Assembly (NCBI GenBank): GCA_023052935.1
Contig: CM041292.1
Span: 87,589,169-87,653,168, forward strand
Length of the DNA stretch: 64,000 nucleotides
Direction: 5' to 3'
From: Piezodorus guildinii
Lineage: Eukaryota > Arthropoda > Insecta > Hemiptera > Pentatomidae
Below, piece after piece: positions 44,500 through 54,919 of the stretch. The translations under genes were made by a program, and so were the position numbers. The notes beneath the pieces were generated by a model. It made no database searches and was not told where the DNA came from. It saw only the letters and a list, made by a program, of their open reading frames with translations. Numbering within the stretch: position 1 is the stretch's first letter; each line of letters starts with the position of its first letter.

Positions 44500-45816
44500 A
44501 TGAGATATTTTCATCAAGTCATGTCCTCAAAGTCTGGAAGTAAAAGATCTAGATCTGCAGGTTCTAACTCGTCTCCCACAAAACAGAGACCCCGCCGTGA
44601 ACAAAATAAAAAAATGATTCCACCAGCGACCGCGTCAGCTACCTCATTAGGATCTGAACCACAGCCCAGCACATCATCACAAGGAATAACTGATGAATCT
44701 CCGTTTTTTACACCGAATCCATTTCAGATCCTCCAAAATGAAAAAGAAACCATGGAATCTTCTCCTATACCCAAAGAACCACTACCTCCACCAATATTTG
44801 TTAAAAATATTAAAAATTTTAAACTGATGTGTGCGCATTTAAACAAAGTAACAGATCCTAATAGTTATTATTGTATAAGTAGAACCAATGATACTAAAAT
44901 ATCTCCGACTACTGCTGAAACCTACAGAAAGATTGTAAAATATCTGACTGAGACCAAAGCTGACTTTCATACTTATCAGCTGCGCCAAGAGAGAGCATTA
45001 AGGGTCGTAATCAGAAACCTACATTCCTCAACACCCGTTGAAGCAATCAAAGAAGAACTGACAGAATTAGGATTCCAAGTGAGGCAAGTCACCAACGTTC
45101 TAAAAGATAAAAGTCCACTGCCTCTATTCTTCGTGGACTTGGAACCATCAGCAGGAGTCGAAAAAATCTATGACCTCAGTAGACTGTACTATACCCGTGT
45201 AAAAGTTGAAAAACCTTACACAAAGAAAGAAATAGTCCAGTGCCATAACTGTCAGGCATATGGTCATACCAAAAGTTATTGCCATCACATACCACGCTGT
45301 GTGAAATGCGGTGAACAGCATAAAACAGAAGAATGTACAAGATCAAGATCAACACCCGCTGTATGTGCTCTGTGCCTCAAGGACCACCCGGCTAACTACA
45401 AGGGATGTGAAATCTACAAGAAACTCAGAACCAGATACCAAAAACCTCAGGATCAGAATGAAACAACTGTACCAACCAGAAGCAGAAGAGAACCATCTAA
45501 ACTTGTAAATTCTAACGTGTCATTTGCCCACTTGCTTGGAGGTGGTAACCAGAATCATGAAGTCGAGGCACTGCCGGAACAACATTTTCCTCAACATTCT
45601 CAATCTATTGTACAAGAATCTATCCCTCAAAGTTTACCTAATCTTCAAAAAACTCCTCAACATCAAATTTCTCATATCCCTCCACCATCAAACGTCACAG
45701 ATCTTACCAGTCTAATGACATCCTTCATCTCCGAAATCAAATCTCTTGTTATGCCGCTTATATCACTCCTTACAAATCTAGTATCGAATCTAATCCCTGC
45801 CTTAAAAAATCCTTAA
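44500..45816 (+). CDS. Jockey ORF1 (Gag-like RNA-binding protein)
   Basis: 438 residues. The N-terminal 80 are basic then Ser/Pro-rich and look disordered (KSGSKRSRSAGSNSSP). A middle folded region (about 90-235) has VIRNLHSSTPVEAIKEELTE, the RRM-like part of Jockey Gags. Three zinc knuckles follow at about 247-300: CHNCQAYGHTKSYC (C-X2-C-X4-H-X4-C), CVKCGEQHKTEEC and CALCLKDHPANYKGC. A Gln/Ser/Pro-rich tail ends with a hydrophobic helix. It coats the LINE RNA and, in Jockey-type elements, helps bring it to the nucleus. The stop codon is immediately followed by the ORF2 ATG (TAAATG). No damage seen. Confidence 0.92.
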   Translation: MRYFHQVMSSKSGSKRSRSAGSNSSPTKQRPRREQNKKMIPPATASATSLGSEPQPSTSSQGITDESPFFTPNPFQILQNEKETMESSPIPKEPLPPPIFVKNIKNFKLMCAHLNKVTDPNSYYCISRTNDTKISPTTAETYRKIVKYLTETKADFHTYQLRQERALRVVIRNLHSSTPVEAIKEELTELGFQVRQVTNVLKDKSPLPLFFVDLEPSAGVEKIYDLSRLYYTRVKVEKPYTKKEIVQCHNCQAYGHTKSYCHHIPRCVKCGEQHKTEECTRSRSTPAVCALCLKDHPANYKGCEIYKKLRTRYQKPQDQNETTVPTRSRREPSKLVNSNVSFAHLLGGGNQNHEVEALPEQHFPQHSQSIVQESIPQSLPNLQKTPQHQISHIPPPSNVTDLTSLMTSFISEIKSLVMPLISLLTNLVSNLIPALKNP

Positions 45817-48501
45817 ATGACTTCACCTAACTCCTTATCCATTCTCCTTTGGAATGCGAATGGTGTTAGAAATCATACTGACGAACTGACAGCGTTGTTG
45901 CAAGACAAAACAATCGATGTTGCACTTATAACTGAAACAAGACTAACGACTAAACAGTACTTCAAAATACCGCAATACATGACATACCGTACTGACCACC
46001 CAGACGGTAAAGCCCATGCCGGTTCTGCTATCATTGTCCACCAATCCCTCTCTCATCATTTACTCCCACTTCCCACCTATGATTTCCTACAAGCCACAGC
46101 CATAGTAATCAAGACTTTTTCCTTTCCGGTAACCCTCACATCTGCATATTGCCCTCCTAAACATTCCATTTCCAATTCTGAATTTGTATCCTTCCTGGAT
46201 TCCTTAGGAAATCGTTTCATTCTGGGTGCAGACTTAAACGCCAAGCATCAGCAGTGGGGTTCCAGAACCACGAATTCTAGGGGACGAAATTTGCTGTCTG
46301 CACTCAACTCCCGAAATTTTAATATCCTGCCTCCTGACTCCCCTACCTACTGGCCAACCGATCCTAACCGCAATCCCGACATCCTCGACTTCTTTATTCA
46401 CAGCGGATTAGGCTCTCTCAACTTGTCTTTAACTCGCCTTGATGAACTATCCTCAGACCATAGTCCACTGATCCTAAAAGTATCTCTCACTCCAATTCCA
46501 AAACCCATTCCACCATCATTCATCCAAGGCCCTGTCAACTGGAATCTTTTCCGCCAAATCCTGACCGATAATATTGACCTCAGAGTAACCCTCAAAACCC
46601 AAGATGACCTAGATAATTCCGTCTATTCCTTTACCACCGCCATCCAACAAGCTGTCTGGACTGCTTCCTCTCCTAAACACTCCAATATAAATCCAGACCA
46701 AAATCATTTTCCACAACCTATTATAGACCTTATCCACACCAAACGCCGAGCAAGATCATTATGGCAGCGCACCCGACACCCAACAGATCGCCGCTCCTAT
46801 AACTTCTATTGTAAACAATTGAAGAGGGAGTTGGCGACCTTCCGTTCCCAGTCCTTTAATTCCTACCTCTCCTCTCTATCAGCTCGTGATAATTCCCTGT
46901 GGAATGTCACGAAAAAGATCCTAAAATACCATCATGTTTCCCATCCTCTCCGACGTGGTGATGACTCCTGGGCTGCGTCTGATGAAGATAAAGCCGAGGA
47001 ATTCGCCACACACCTCTCCAAAGTATTCACTCCTCACCCGGAATCCCACATCAATCACACCGCAAAAGTGCAAGACTTTCTTATGTCACCGATTCCACTT
47101 TCCCTACCTCCTAAAGCTATTAATCCCTCTGAGGTCAAATATCTTCTCCAAAAACTGACTCTCCGTAAATCTCCTGGACACGATCTCCTTACTCCCCAGA
47201 TCCTCCGACAACTTCCGCAGAAAGCTATTATATTCCTTACTTATATTTACAACTGCATCCTCCGCACCACCTATTTTCCTCTGTTATGGAAACATTCCAC
47301 CATCATCCTTTTTTTAAAACCAGGTAAACCTTCCAACAACACTTCATCCTACAGGCCTATTAGTCTACTCCCCATCCTCTCAAAAATCTTTGAAAGGCTT
47401 CTTCTTAAACGTATCCTACCCATATTAGAATCCCAAAATCTTCCTTCCCATCAGTTTGGATTCCGTCCTCAGCATTCCACAGTTCAACAGGGGCTCCGAG
47501 TTGTAGACCATATTTCCTCAGCTCTTGAATGCAAAGAGTATTGTTCTGGTGCGTTTCTGGACATTGCGCAAGCTTTTGACCGGGTATGGCACACTGGATT
47601 ACTCTTCAAGCTGAAAACCCATTTACCCCAGTCTCTATACCTCATTCTCCGATCCTATCTCTCGAACCGTTCCTTCCGAGTTCGCTGTGGTGAAGAATTT
47701 TCTAACCTTTATCCCGTTGAGGCCGGTGTTCCTCAAGGCAGCGTCTTGGGACCCATCCTCTACATCCTTTACACTGCTGATATTCCTACACATCCTGATA
47801 CCTTTCTGGCAACTTTTGCAGACGACACCGCCATCCTATCATCCAGTTCCAATCCTGAAATAGCATCCTTAAACCTTCAGAGACACCTTTTCCTTATCGA
47901 ACACTGGTGTAATAACTGGCGTGTAAAGGTGAACGAAGCCAAATGTAAACACATAACCTTTACTCTTAGACGAAAATCCTGTCCGCCAGTTTATTTCAAC
48001 TCATTACCGATTCCTCTCTCAGATACAGTCCGGTATCTTGGCTTACTGTTAGACAAAAGATTGACTTGGAACCCACATACAAGACTTAAAAGACAAGAAC
48101 TCAACCGACGATTCGGACATTTATACCGACTACTCAACAGAAAATCTGAACTTACAGTTGAAAACAAATTATTAATCTACAAGACAATACTGAAGCCCAT
48201 CTGGACCTACGGACTTGAACTGGGGGGGACAGCTAAACGTTCTAACATCAAACGCATTCAATCCTTTCAATCCAAAGTCCTCCGTACAATAGTAAATGCT
48301 CCTTATTATGTCTCCAATTATACCTTGCACCACGACCTTAATGTTCCATTTGTTTCAGACCTAATTCCATCCAAATTTTCCAAATTCCACCAGAACCTCA
48401 TTCATCATCCTAATCCTTTAGCTCAATCCCTATCCAGCTCCACTCATCCATACAACCCACCTAGAAGGTTGAAACGGCAGTGGCCCCGCGACCTTTTGTA
48501 A
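45817..48501 (+). CDS. Jockey ORF2 (AP endonuclease and reverse transcriptase)
   Basis: 894 residues, uninterrupted. The APE-type endonuclease occupies about 5-225: LLWNANG, ALITETRL (catalytic Glu), YCPPKH, GADLNAKHQQWGS (about 135), and LSSDHSPL (about 213, catalytic His). RT spans about 440-740 with YRPISLLPILSKIFERLL, FRPQHSTVQQ, LDIAQAFDRVWH (about 582), GVPQGSVLGPILY (about 641) and FADDTAIL (about 668). A C-terminal part, RYLGLLLDKRLTWNPHTRLK then LKPIWTYGLELGG, ends RRLKRQWPRDLL. No RNase H, normal for this clade. The function is target-primed reverse transcription. All catalytic motifs are kept. Translation probably relies on termination-reinitiation at the abutting ORF1 stop. Confidence 0.94.
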   Translation: MTSPNSLSILLWNANGVRNHTDELTALLQDKTIDVALITETRLTTKQYFKIPQYMTYRTDHPDGKAHAGSAIIVHQSLSHHLLPLPTYDFLQATAIVIKTFSFPVTLTSAYCPPKHSISNSEFVSFLDSLGNRFILGADLNAKHQQWGSRTTNSRGRNLLSALNSRNFNILPPDSPTYWPTDPNRNPDILDFFIHSGLGSLNLSLTRLDELSSDHSPLILKVSLTPIPKPIPPSFIQGPVNWNLFRQILTDNIDLRVTLKTQDDLDNSVYSFTTAIQQAVWTASSPKHSNINPDQNHFPQPIIDLIHTKRRARSLWQRTRHPTDRRSYNFYCKQLKRELATFRSQSFNSYLSSLSARDNSLWNVTKKILKYHHVSHPLRRGDDSWAASDEDKAEEFATHLSKVFTPHPESHINHTAKVQDFLMSPIPLSLPPKAINPSEVKYLLQKLTLRKSPGHDLLTPQILRQLPQKAIIFLTYIYNCILRTTYFPLLWKHSTIILFLKPGKPSNNTSSYRPISLLPILSKIFERLLLKRILPILESQNLPSHQFGFRPQHSTVQQGLRVVDHISSALECKEYCSGAFLDIAQAFDRVWHTGLLFKLKTHLPQSLYLILRSYLSNRSFRVRCGEEFSNLYPVEAGVPQGSVLGPILYILYTADIPTHPDTFLATFADDTAILSSSSNPEIASLNLQRHLFLIEHWCNNWRVKVNEAKCKHITFTLRRKSCPPVYFNSLPIPLSDTVRYLGLLLDKRLTWNPHTRLKRQELNRRFGHLYRLLNRKSELTVENKLLIYKTILKPIWTYGLELGGTAKRSNIKRIQSFQSKVLRTIVNAPYYVSNYTLHHDLNVPFVSDLIPSKFSKFHQNLIHHPNPLAQSLSSSTHPYNPPRRLKRQWPRDLL

Positions 48502-48829
48502 ATATATTGGAGTTCTAGCACTGGCTAGATTCTCCACTCAATGTGATGTATGTATGAGTGTGTGTACGTGTATATAGGTATAAGTGAATTATTGACTTTT
48601 GTATTGATTCATTATTGTGTATATATTTTATTGTAATTTTATGTTGTGTAAATATTGTATGAATGTAGTATGTTTGATATCATTCAGCAATACTATTAAT
48701 GTCCAAATTGGGACAGATTGTAAAATTTTCTCAATAAAAATTGTTATTACTAAAAAAAAAAATTTTCAAATGTTTTTATGCTTATATAATCAAGACATTC
48801 TTCGTTTTCGCTTTACTTCTTTAAATATT

Positions 48830-49260
48830 GAATGTAAGATCATCATGATTTTGCATTGTGTGTTTATATGTTTTCATGCAAAATTATGTTTTAATAATAT
48901 TTACAATTATCGGTATTTTAGAGTCAAGAGAAGTAAGATATTCATAATATTAATTTTATATACAGTAAGAGTTAAGTTCTAAGACAGTTTATCTACCATG
49001 TCTAGTAAAGAGTAACATTTCATTTGCAACTGATCTTAATTCAATTGAATAATGAAATAAAGTATTATAAATATCGATATTTTTGTGCCGATATTACACT
49101 GGTGACGATAACGTTCATGGAAATTGACATCGTTATCCTCTCTCTAATAGTCAGGTATACACAGAGCGCATGCGTGTTAGTTTAGAGCTTATGTTGGTGA
49201 CGTTACCATGGTTACGAAATCAAAGCTTTTATCCCTGCTAAAAGTTTTCACTTAAAAAAT
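48830..49260 (+). repeat. Duplicated block B, copy 2
   Basis: Same-strand copy of 40165-40580. A partial third copy follows at 49630-49760 (gagcatgttggtaacgttac then catagttacgaaaac). Confidence 0.7.
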
Positions 49261-49480
49261 CAAGTATTTAGATGATAAAGGAACATAAAACCTACATGCT
49301 AGTAAAAAGACACCAGCAATAAGTTACAAAGGTAAGACATAATATGAATGTTTAGTACTCATTGTTATGGCCTGATTTGAAAACTATCGTTTTAAGTGTT
49401 CGCAGGTGAAAGGGTTTTAATTTAATTATTCACAATAAAGGTTTTTAGTTTATCTATTGAATGTCACTTTGTACTGCTGT
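49258..49480 (+). repeat. Half of an inverted duplication with 52218-52442
   Basis: caggtgaaagggttttaatt and ctagtaaaaagacaccagca recur reverse-complemented at 52248-52442 (aaccctttcacctgcg, then cgtgtcttttcactaacatg). The inverted match includes the SINE-type tail (cattcaataaataaac-like) on both copies. Confidence 0.65.
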
Positions 49481-49622
49481 ATCTATCGGATCGGACTGTA
49501 CTACAGTTGGAATCCTAAATTTATCATATCCAAGTTTGATTAGGATAGGAGTCTTTAACGAGTACCTGACATCGCATATGTTCGGGACTACCATTTTACG
49601 TCCCTTCCGAAGGACGGAAAAA
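49459..49622 (-). repeat. SINE S1 fragment (3' half)
   Basis: The reverse complement carries the S1 body (gatgtcaggtactcgttaaa-like, then taggattccaactgtagt) and the tail (aaagtgacattcaataa). The tRNA-like head is missing. Confidence 0.65.
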
Positions 49623-49931
49623 ACAAACTCTAATAGACAGGTATTCGCAGAACGTATGCGCCACTTTAGAGCATGTTGGTAACGTTACCATAGTTACGAA
49701 AACAAAGCTTTTACCCCTGCCAAAAATCAGATAATGCGCCTAAAGAAATTTTTACTTCAAAAAAAGGTACTTGCCTATTGGGGAAGATTTTTGATGAGCG
49801 TTTTAGCCTTAAAGTTGAAACTGGAGTTATCATTGGACTGAAATAACACACGTAAGCTCTCATTATTGATTTAGGTAGTTGACATTCCGTATTTGCACCG
49901 AGTCCAAGCTTGCACTTGAGTGTTAGCCGAG

Positions 49932-50117
49932 TTATATTTTACTGAAGCCTTCGGTGCTAATTGGCGACCGTGAGGAGGAAGAGCGTAATGTAGCTATCGC
50001 AGGGGGCGCAGGGCTCGCCTTATTTGAAATTAAAGGCGGGGAGATGGACACGGCGATAGCGGCTCCAATATGGTCAGGTACAAGGTGCCGCCGCTGAGGT
50101 AGCTCTGTCTCGGCCAT
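49932..50117 (-). other. GC-rich patch with a short ORF
   Basis: About 200 bases with GC content well above the flanks. The minus strand has ATG-initiated MAETELPQRRHLVPDHIGAA, then IAVSISPPLISN and a Ser/Arg-rich end, with a possible donor (ttca|gtaaaa) near the end. It could be a first coding exon of an unknown gene or an old repeat. Not recognised. Confidence 0.2.
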
Positions 50118-50220
50118 CTGTCCATAGTCTTAGGGACCGTCTTCTTTATTTTTATCTCATCATCATTTCATAGCCATCCTTAATCAGGTTTAATGATTCA
50201 CTCATTTAAATCTTATTGTT

Positions 50221-50504
50221 GGGATCACTTGTAGCTAGGTGGCTAGCATAACAGCCTCCTATGCCAAAGGTCACGGGTTCAAACCCGCAAGTCGTCCTAG
50301 GATTTTTTAATGGGAGTAAAAAATCCTTATCCGTCCGTCCTTCGGAGGGGACGTTAAAAGGTGATCCTGAGCCTGTGCGATGTCAGGTACTCGTTAAAGA
50401 TCCCTGTCCTAATAAAACATGGATGGGCAAAATTAGGACTCCCACTGTAGCATCGTTCGATTAGCCACAGTAGCATAAAGTGACGTTTTATAAATAAACA
50501 AACA
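50221..50504 (+). mobile_element. tRNA-derived SINE S1, with TSD
   Basis: Same head (gggatcacttgtagctagg) with box B ggttcaaaccc and the same tail as 7256-7547. Flanks aatcttattgtt (50209-50220) and aatattattgtt (50505-50516) form a 12-bp TSD with one mismatch. Confidence 0.87.
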
Positions 50505-50516
50505 AATATTATTGTT

Positions 50517-51149
50517 GAAGGCTGTTATGTACGGAATGAGCAGTCCAATTCGATCACTATCGTGGTAGCATTTGTTTCTTATTAAATAATGATCAACATT
50601 ACATAAAGATACTCAGTAATTCAGCACCTATAATATATGTTCATGTATAATATAGGGGAGAAGTGCCATGAAAGAGCTACTTAGATTATTTTGATGATTT
50701 TGAAACGAATTCGGTCGCCGATTTTATTTTGAAGTGGTAGCACTAATCTCCGTCACCCACAAACATTTGAAAGTTCGCTATAACCATGGGTCACTGCTAC
50801 ATCGAGTCAATGTTTTTGGCACTAAAAAATAAGTAATTGGATTCATTTAAGTTGTTTTTAAGGTATTTTATTGCAAACAAATATAGGTAAATAGATTGTA
50901 GATTGGGTTTTTACATACATTTGCCCTTTGAGCTTTTTAAAAACTGAGCCGCTAAAGTTTTGATATTGTTGTTTTTTTTTAGGTTATATTTATTTCAAAA
51001 ACAAGTCATGAAAGAGCCTTGTGAATAGGCCTTGAGAGAGCTAGAGTTCTTTCATAGCCCTGCATTTGAATTTTGCAAATAAAATAAAATGATTGTAAAT
51101 ATATAATTGTTTCATATATAATTAAATTATTTGCTTCAGATATTGCATT
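50517..51149. other. Sequence with subterminal gaaagagc repeats
   Basis: catgaaagagctac (50673), catgaaagagcc (51006) and ttgagagagctag (51023) recur, and their complement agctctttcata/atcc occurs at 51680-51712 on the other side of the transposase fragment. They look like repeated binding sites flanking the pogo-like fragment. Confidence 0.35.
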
Positions 51150-51515
51150 ATGGAAAAGCCTTGTCAAAAAAAAAAAAAAAAAAAACGAAGAAGACCTGAA
51201 AAATCGGTTATTGAAGAAGCACTCAATTACGTTCTAGAAAAGGGCCATTCCCTAAACAAAACTGCACTCGTCTTAAATATATCAAGGGCCTATTTAGCTA
51301 AAATAATTAAAAAAGCAAAGGCTACTGGTGAATTACCTTACAAACACTGTCCTGATATAGGAAATAGGCGTATTTTCACAACAAACCAGGAGAACATGCT
51401 AGCGGATTATTTAAAGACTGCTTCTGAAATGTGCTATGGCTTAACAAGACATCAAACTAAGAAGCTAGCATTCCATTATGCCATGGCCAATGATATCTGT
51501 CCAAATAAATGGTAA
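51150..51515 (+). pseudogene. pogo/Tigger-like transposase N-terminus
   Basis: 121 codons. After a Lys/Arg run coded by an A18 tract comes an HTH of the psq/CENP-B type (VIEEALNYVLEKGHSLNKTA, then LVLNISRAYLAKIIKKAK), then GNRRIFTTNQENMLADYLKT and CYGLTRHQTKKLAFHYA, the start of the second HTH. It stops at residue 121, whereas family members run to several hundred residues with a DDE domain, of which none is seen. A truncated DNA-transposon gene or a domesticated DNA-binding remnant. Confidence 0.65.
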
Positions 51516-51839
51516 TAAATTGAAAATGCGAGTGATGATTGCAAGGATGCCTGATACAATTAATAGTTTTCTTAAAAATTTCATTATTTACTATAAAGGA
51601 TTTGTTAGAATTGTGGTTTTGTTATTATTATTGTTCAAATAATATTATTTTGCATGATTTATACTTTATAGTGCTGTCTAGCTCTTTCATAACTTCTAGT
51701 AGCTCTTTCAATCCAAATTGTTTTGAAACAGCCAAAAGACTCATCTTTTAAAAATGAATATTTCGTTGACTTTTTTGTCGTATTTAACATTTTTCTGTAC
51801 GGAATAACTTACTTAAGAAAATAAAGAATAATTTTGAAA

Positions 51840-52245
51840 AAAAAAAAAAATCGTCATTTCGGGGAGTGACCCTAGGGTATGTAGACCCTCCTAGGGCAGA
51901 TCCAGCCTCTTTAAAGTGGGTACCCCAATTGGGGAAAAACCTGGTGGCAGAGCGTAATCAAGGCCTTATCACCTCATTGCACGGCCGTTGGCCTAGAAGC
52001 AGTACGAATTTCTACCGAGCCCAAGACCCTTCATGGATTGTAGCGGTACAGGTTTTTTTATTATCTACTGAATGTTTTCGTTGTTGTCGTTTTCATGGTT
52101 AATGTATAAGCTTCGGATGAGCTATGTTGGGTGTTAGTTCCTTTGATGTATTTTGAATTGGTCTTTCGGATCCTCTGACTCTGAAACAGACCACATTGAA
52201 ACACACACACGATCAGCATAAAGTGACTTTGAATAAATAAATTAA
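51840..52245 (+). repeat. Unclassified retroposon-like repeat with SINE-type tail
   Basis: GC-rich body (gtgaccctagggtatgtaga, ggtaccccaattgggg) and a tail cataaagtgactttgaataa like that of SINE S1. Sharing a 3' tail is how SINEs borrow the machinery of a partner LINE, so this may be a relative or the LINE 3' end. The A-run at 51838-51850 lies just upstream. Confidence 0.4.
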
Positions 52246-52442
52246 AAATCTTTATTGTGAATAATTAAACTAAAACCCTTTCACCTGCGAAAAATATTTA
52301 TTGTAGCGATAGTTTTCAAAGTTTCCCTCAATGATGAGTACTAATCATCCATATTATATATTTTCTTTGTAACTTATTGCTCGTGTCTTTTCACTAACAT
52401 GTAGTTTTGATGTTGCTTTGTCATCTGAATACTTGATTTTAT

Positions 52443-52712
52443 TTTTAGGATCGTCACTTAATTGTTCAAATTCAAGCTCAATACCCGACAAAGCCTAACA
52501 GATACATGCATGGTACCTCTGTTTCAATGTCATTGCAGAAATTTCGTAACCATGTTCTAAGGAAAGTCGTGTGACCTAAGAATTCAGAGTTGGGTGCCTA
52601 TTTCTTAATAGGGAATCTGCAATTCACTTTTTTGTATGATTCTTTTAAAAAAATGGGAACCTGCCCCTTTTTGATCAGCTCGTATTGCTTTTTATTTCAA
52701 TTTTTTAAGTAA
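52443..52712. other. Non-coding sequence
   Basis: No feature beyond the end of the inverted duplication at 52442. Confidence 0.4.
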
Positions 52713-53028
52713 TTACAAAAACTGAAGAACTTGATTTAAGCAAATTGAATTCAAAGGGGATGGTGACCCTTTTGTGATATAACTTGCAATCTCTACAGGA
52801 AAAGAGGAAAGTTGTTTAGGGTCCAAATAGACCTCTCTCATACCGAAGGATTCTTCATTCTCTCTTAAGGGACTACTTCTTCTTTTGAAAGGAAATCTTA
52901 AACTATTCATTTGACTATGTCCTCGAATTAGGTTATAATCGAGATAAACCAGTAGTATACTCAAGAGAGTTCCTGTAACTGGTAAGAAAGAATAAGTAGA
53001 AATTCCAGTAAGAAAGTAGTTTGTTCAC
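52713..53028 (-). other. Open reading frame with membrane segment, unknown
   Basis: About 105 codons without stop on the minus strand: TNYFLTGISTYSFLPVTGTL, then LSILLVYLDYNLIRGHSQMN, then SLRFPFKRRSSPLRENEESF, GMREVYLDPKQ. One hydrophobic segment is followed by a basic, Ser-rich part. Composition is less AT-rich than the flanks. No good splice sites settle it as an exon. No family recognised. Confidence 0.25.
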
Positions 53029-53445
53029 CCCTGACCTTCAGTAGCCGTTGGTAATGGGATGGTTTGCTAGTACTGTGCTTGGGGAAAGCTGGATTCGTCC
53101 CACCTTTTCTCAGTTCAGCAATTACAATGAGAGTGAGGGTGAAGCATCCTTAGGATCAATTATAAATATTGTGGTCACATTATCAGTGCAAAACACCAGA
53201 TAACTAGGTTCTGAAACTGTTCCTCATAGGTCAGGTTTCCACTTAACCTTTGTTCTTAATTAAAATTTGTTTTACGCAACCCTGAAAGACAATGTATTAG
53301 TTTAATTTATGAACATATTTCCTCACTGGCTTTTTTACCAAGTAACATTCATTTAGTTTATTCAATCGATTATTTTCCATCTAATATTACAACCATACTA
53401 AAATGTTTGGCTCTTAATTTTACTCTCCCTTACTAAGTATGATAT
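53029..53445. other. Non-coding sequence
   Basis: No feature identified. Confidence 0.4.
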
Positions 53446-53925
53446 GTATGATTAAAGAAAGTATTACAATCATAAAAAATTTCTAATCCGAATTTTTAAC
53501 GGAACACGTTTTAAAATCCCCCCGGGGTACAAATAAACAAGTCACGCATAATCGTGCCTGTGCTAAATCTAACTAAAAATAGTTCTTAAGTATTCGAACT
53601 TAACTTCGATACTGGTGATGGATATTTTATTACACCATAAAATATGTATATAAGATAGGTATGTGTATGAGATGTAACAGAAAGGTTATCGCCATATTCG
53701 CTTACTGGAAGTGCCACTTTATGTAAAATATTTTACATAGTTTTGAAACTTTTCCGTTAGTTTCTCTAACAATTTTGAATGAATTGGTTCCCACATTTGT
53801 TATAGAGTGTTCTAGTTTTAATTGCTTTACAATATATAACTACAGAATTGAAGTTAAAAGATTTGTTTTTTAAAAATTAACAATCAACGCTCACATTTTA
53901 TAGTAATTTAATTAAATCAAAAAGC

Positions 53926-54480
53926 TTAATATACTGTTACATTTTTATTGATTAATAACCGATTGCAAATAAATATAAATAATAAGCTGTTTCCCGCGAC
54001 TTCGTCCGCGTCAATTTCTGTTATTGTGATCGCTATTAAGAAGTTTTTAAAAGAATATATTTTAAAGTACTTCTGCGTAAATGACAGTTTTAGTTTTATT
54101 TTCTTGTGGCAAAAGAACATACTGATTTTCCCCGCAACCCGATCTTGACCTAAATCGATCTCTACGTGTTTAAATGTTTGTTTCTGTGATTTATCAATTG
54201 TTACGGCAAAAGATAAATTTAACGGGAAATTGAATGCTTTTAAAATTAAAAGGTAATTCATCTGGAATCATTGGGAAGCGAGGTTAATTTCCACCGTTTT
54301 TTCCAGGTTTTCCACTAATTCTTCCAATATTGATTATTGGCCACAGCGTGATGTTATATAGCATAAAGCCTTCCTAGATGAATGGACTATCCAACACAAA
54401 AATAATTTTTCAATTTGAACCAGTAGTTTCTGAGATTAGCGCGTTCAAACAAACTCTTCAGTTTTATAATATTAGTATAG
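53926..54480 (-). pseudogene. Helitron helicase C-terminal remnant
   Basis: The minus-strand frame from about 54261 reads FPLNLSFAVTIDKSQKQTFK, then HVEIDLGQD, the Pif1-like helicase motif of Helitron Rep/helicase proteins (usually FP..LSFA.TINK.QGQT). The central GQ is here KQ, and the reading soon degenerates. The adjoining gggaaacagcttattattta (minus) and the right-hand text gagattagcgcgttcaaaca, then aatattagtatagatt, are common at the 3' region of insect Helitron-like elements. Confidence 0.6.
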
Positions 54481-54919
54481 ATTAGTTACAATTAATAACA
54501 TTTTTGTTTTGTTCTATTAGTCTTCTACAATCTTATTTCTCTATATATAACAAAATGGTGTTGGAATGATCTTGGCTCTCTTCTTCGTTGAATAATTTGT
54601 CCGGATAGAAATGCCGATTTTTTATTTGAAGTATATTTAATTTTTGTAATAAGTAAATAGAAATATCTTATTATCAGTAATCATTATAATTGGGCAAGTA
54701 TCAACTATGGAAGAATTTGGTTTAATTAAAATAAAAGATACTTTTGCAGATTGAATATCTTACATATGTCTTATGTAAATATTGCGATGTGGTCACAGAT
54801 ATATTTAATACATATTGCTAGAAAGTTCGAGATCTTAGAAAAAAATATGCTACAGAATTGCAAAAGTTAATGGAGAATGGTGAAAAATCTATAAACTTAA
54901 GTAATTGTTTTTAGTTATT

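Larger units (their letters stand above)
44177..48760 (+). mobile_element. Full-length Jockey LINE, intact, with TSD
   Basis: About 4.58 kb: a 5' UTR of 323 bp (44177-44499), two intact adjoining ORFs, a 3' UTR (48502-48750) and an A-tail ending near 48762. aattttcaaatg at 44165-44176 recurs at 48761-48772, a 12-bp TSD that fixes both ends. Intact ORFs, a complete 5' end and a perfect TSD are what a recent, possibly competent, insertion looks like. The 5' UTR must hold an internal promoter, as known for Jockey elements. It separates the flanks of duplicated blocks A and B. Confidence 0.92.
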
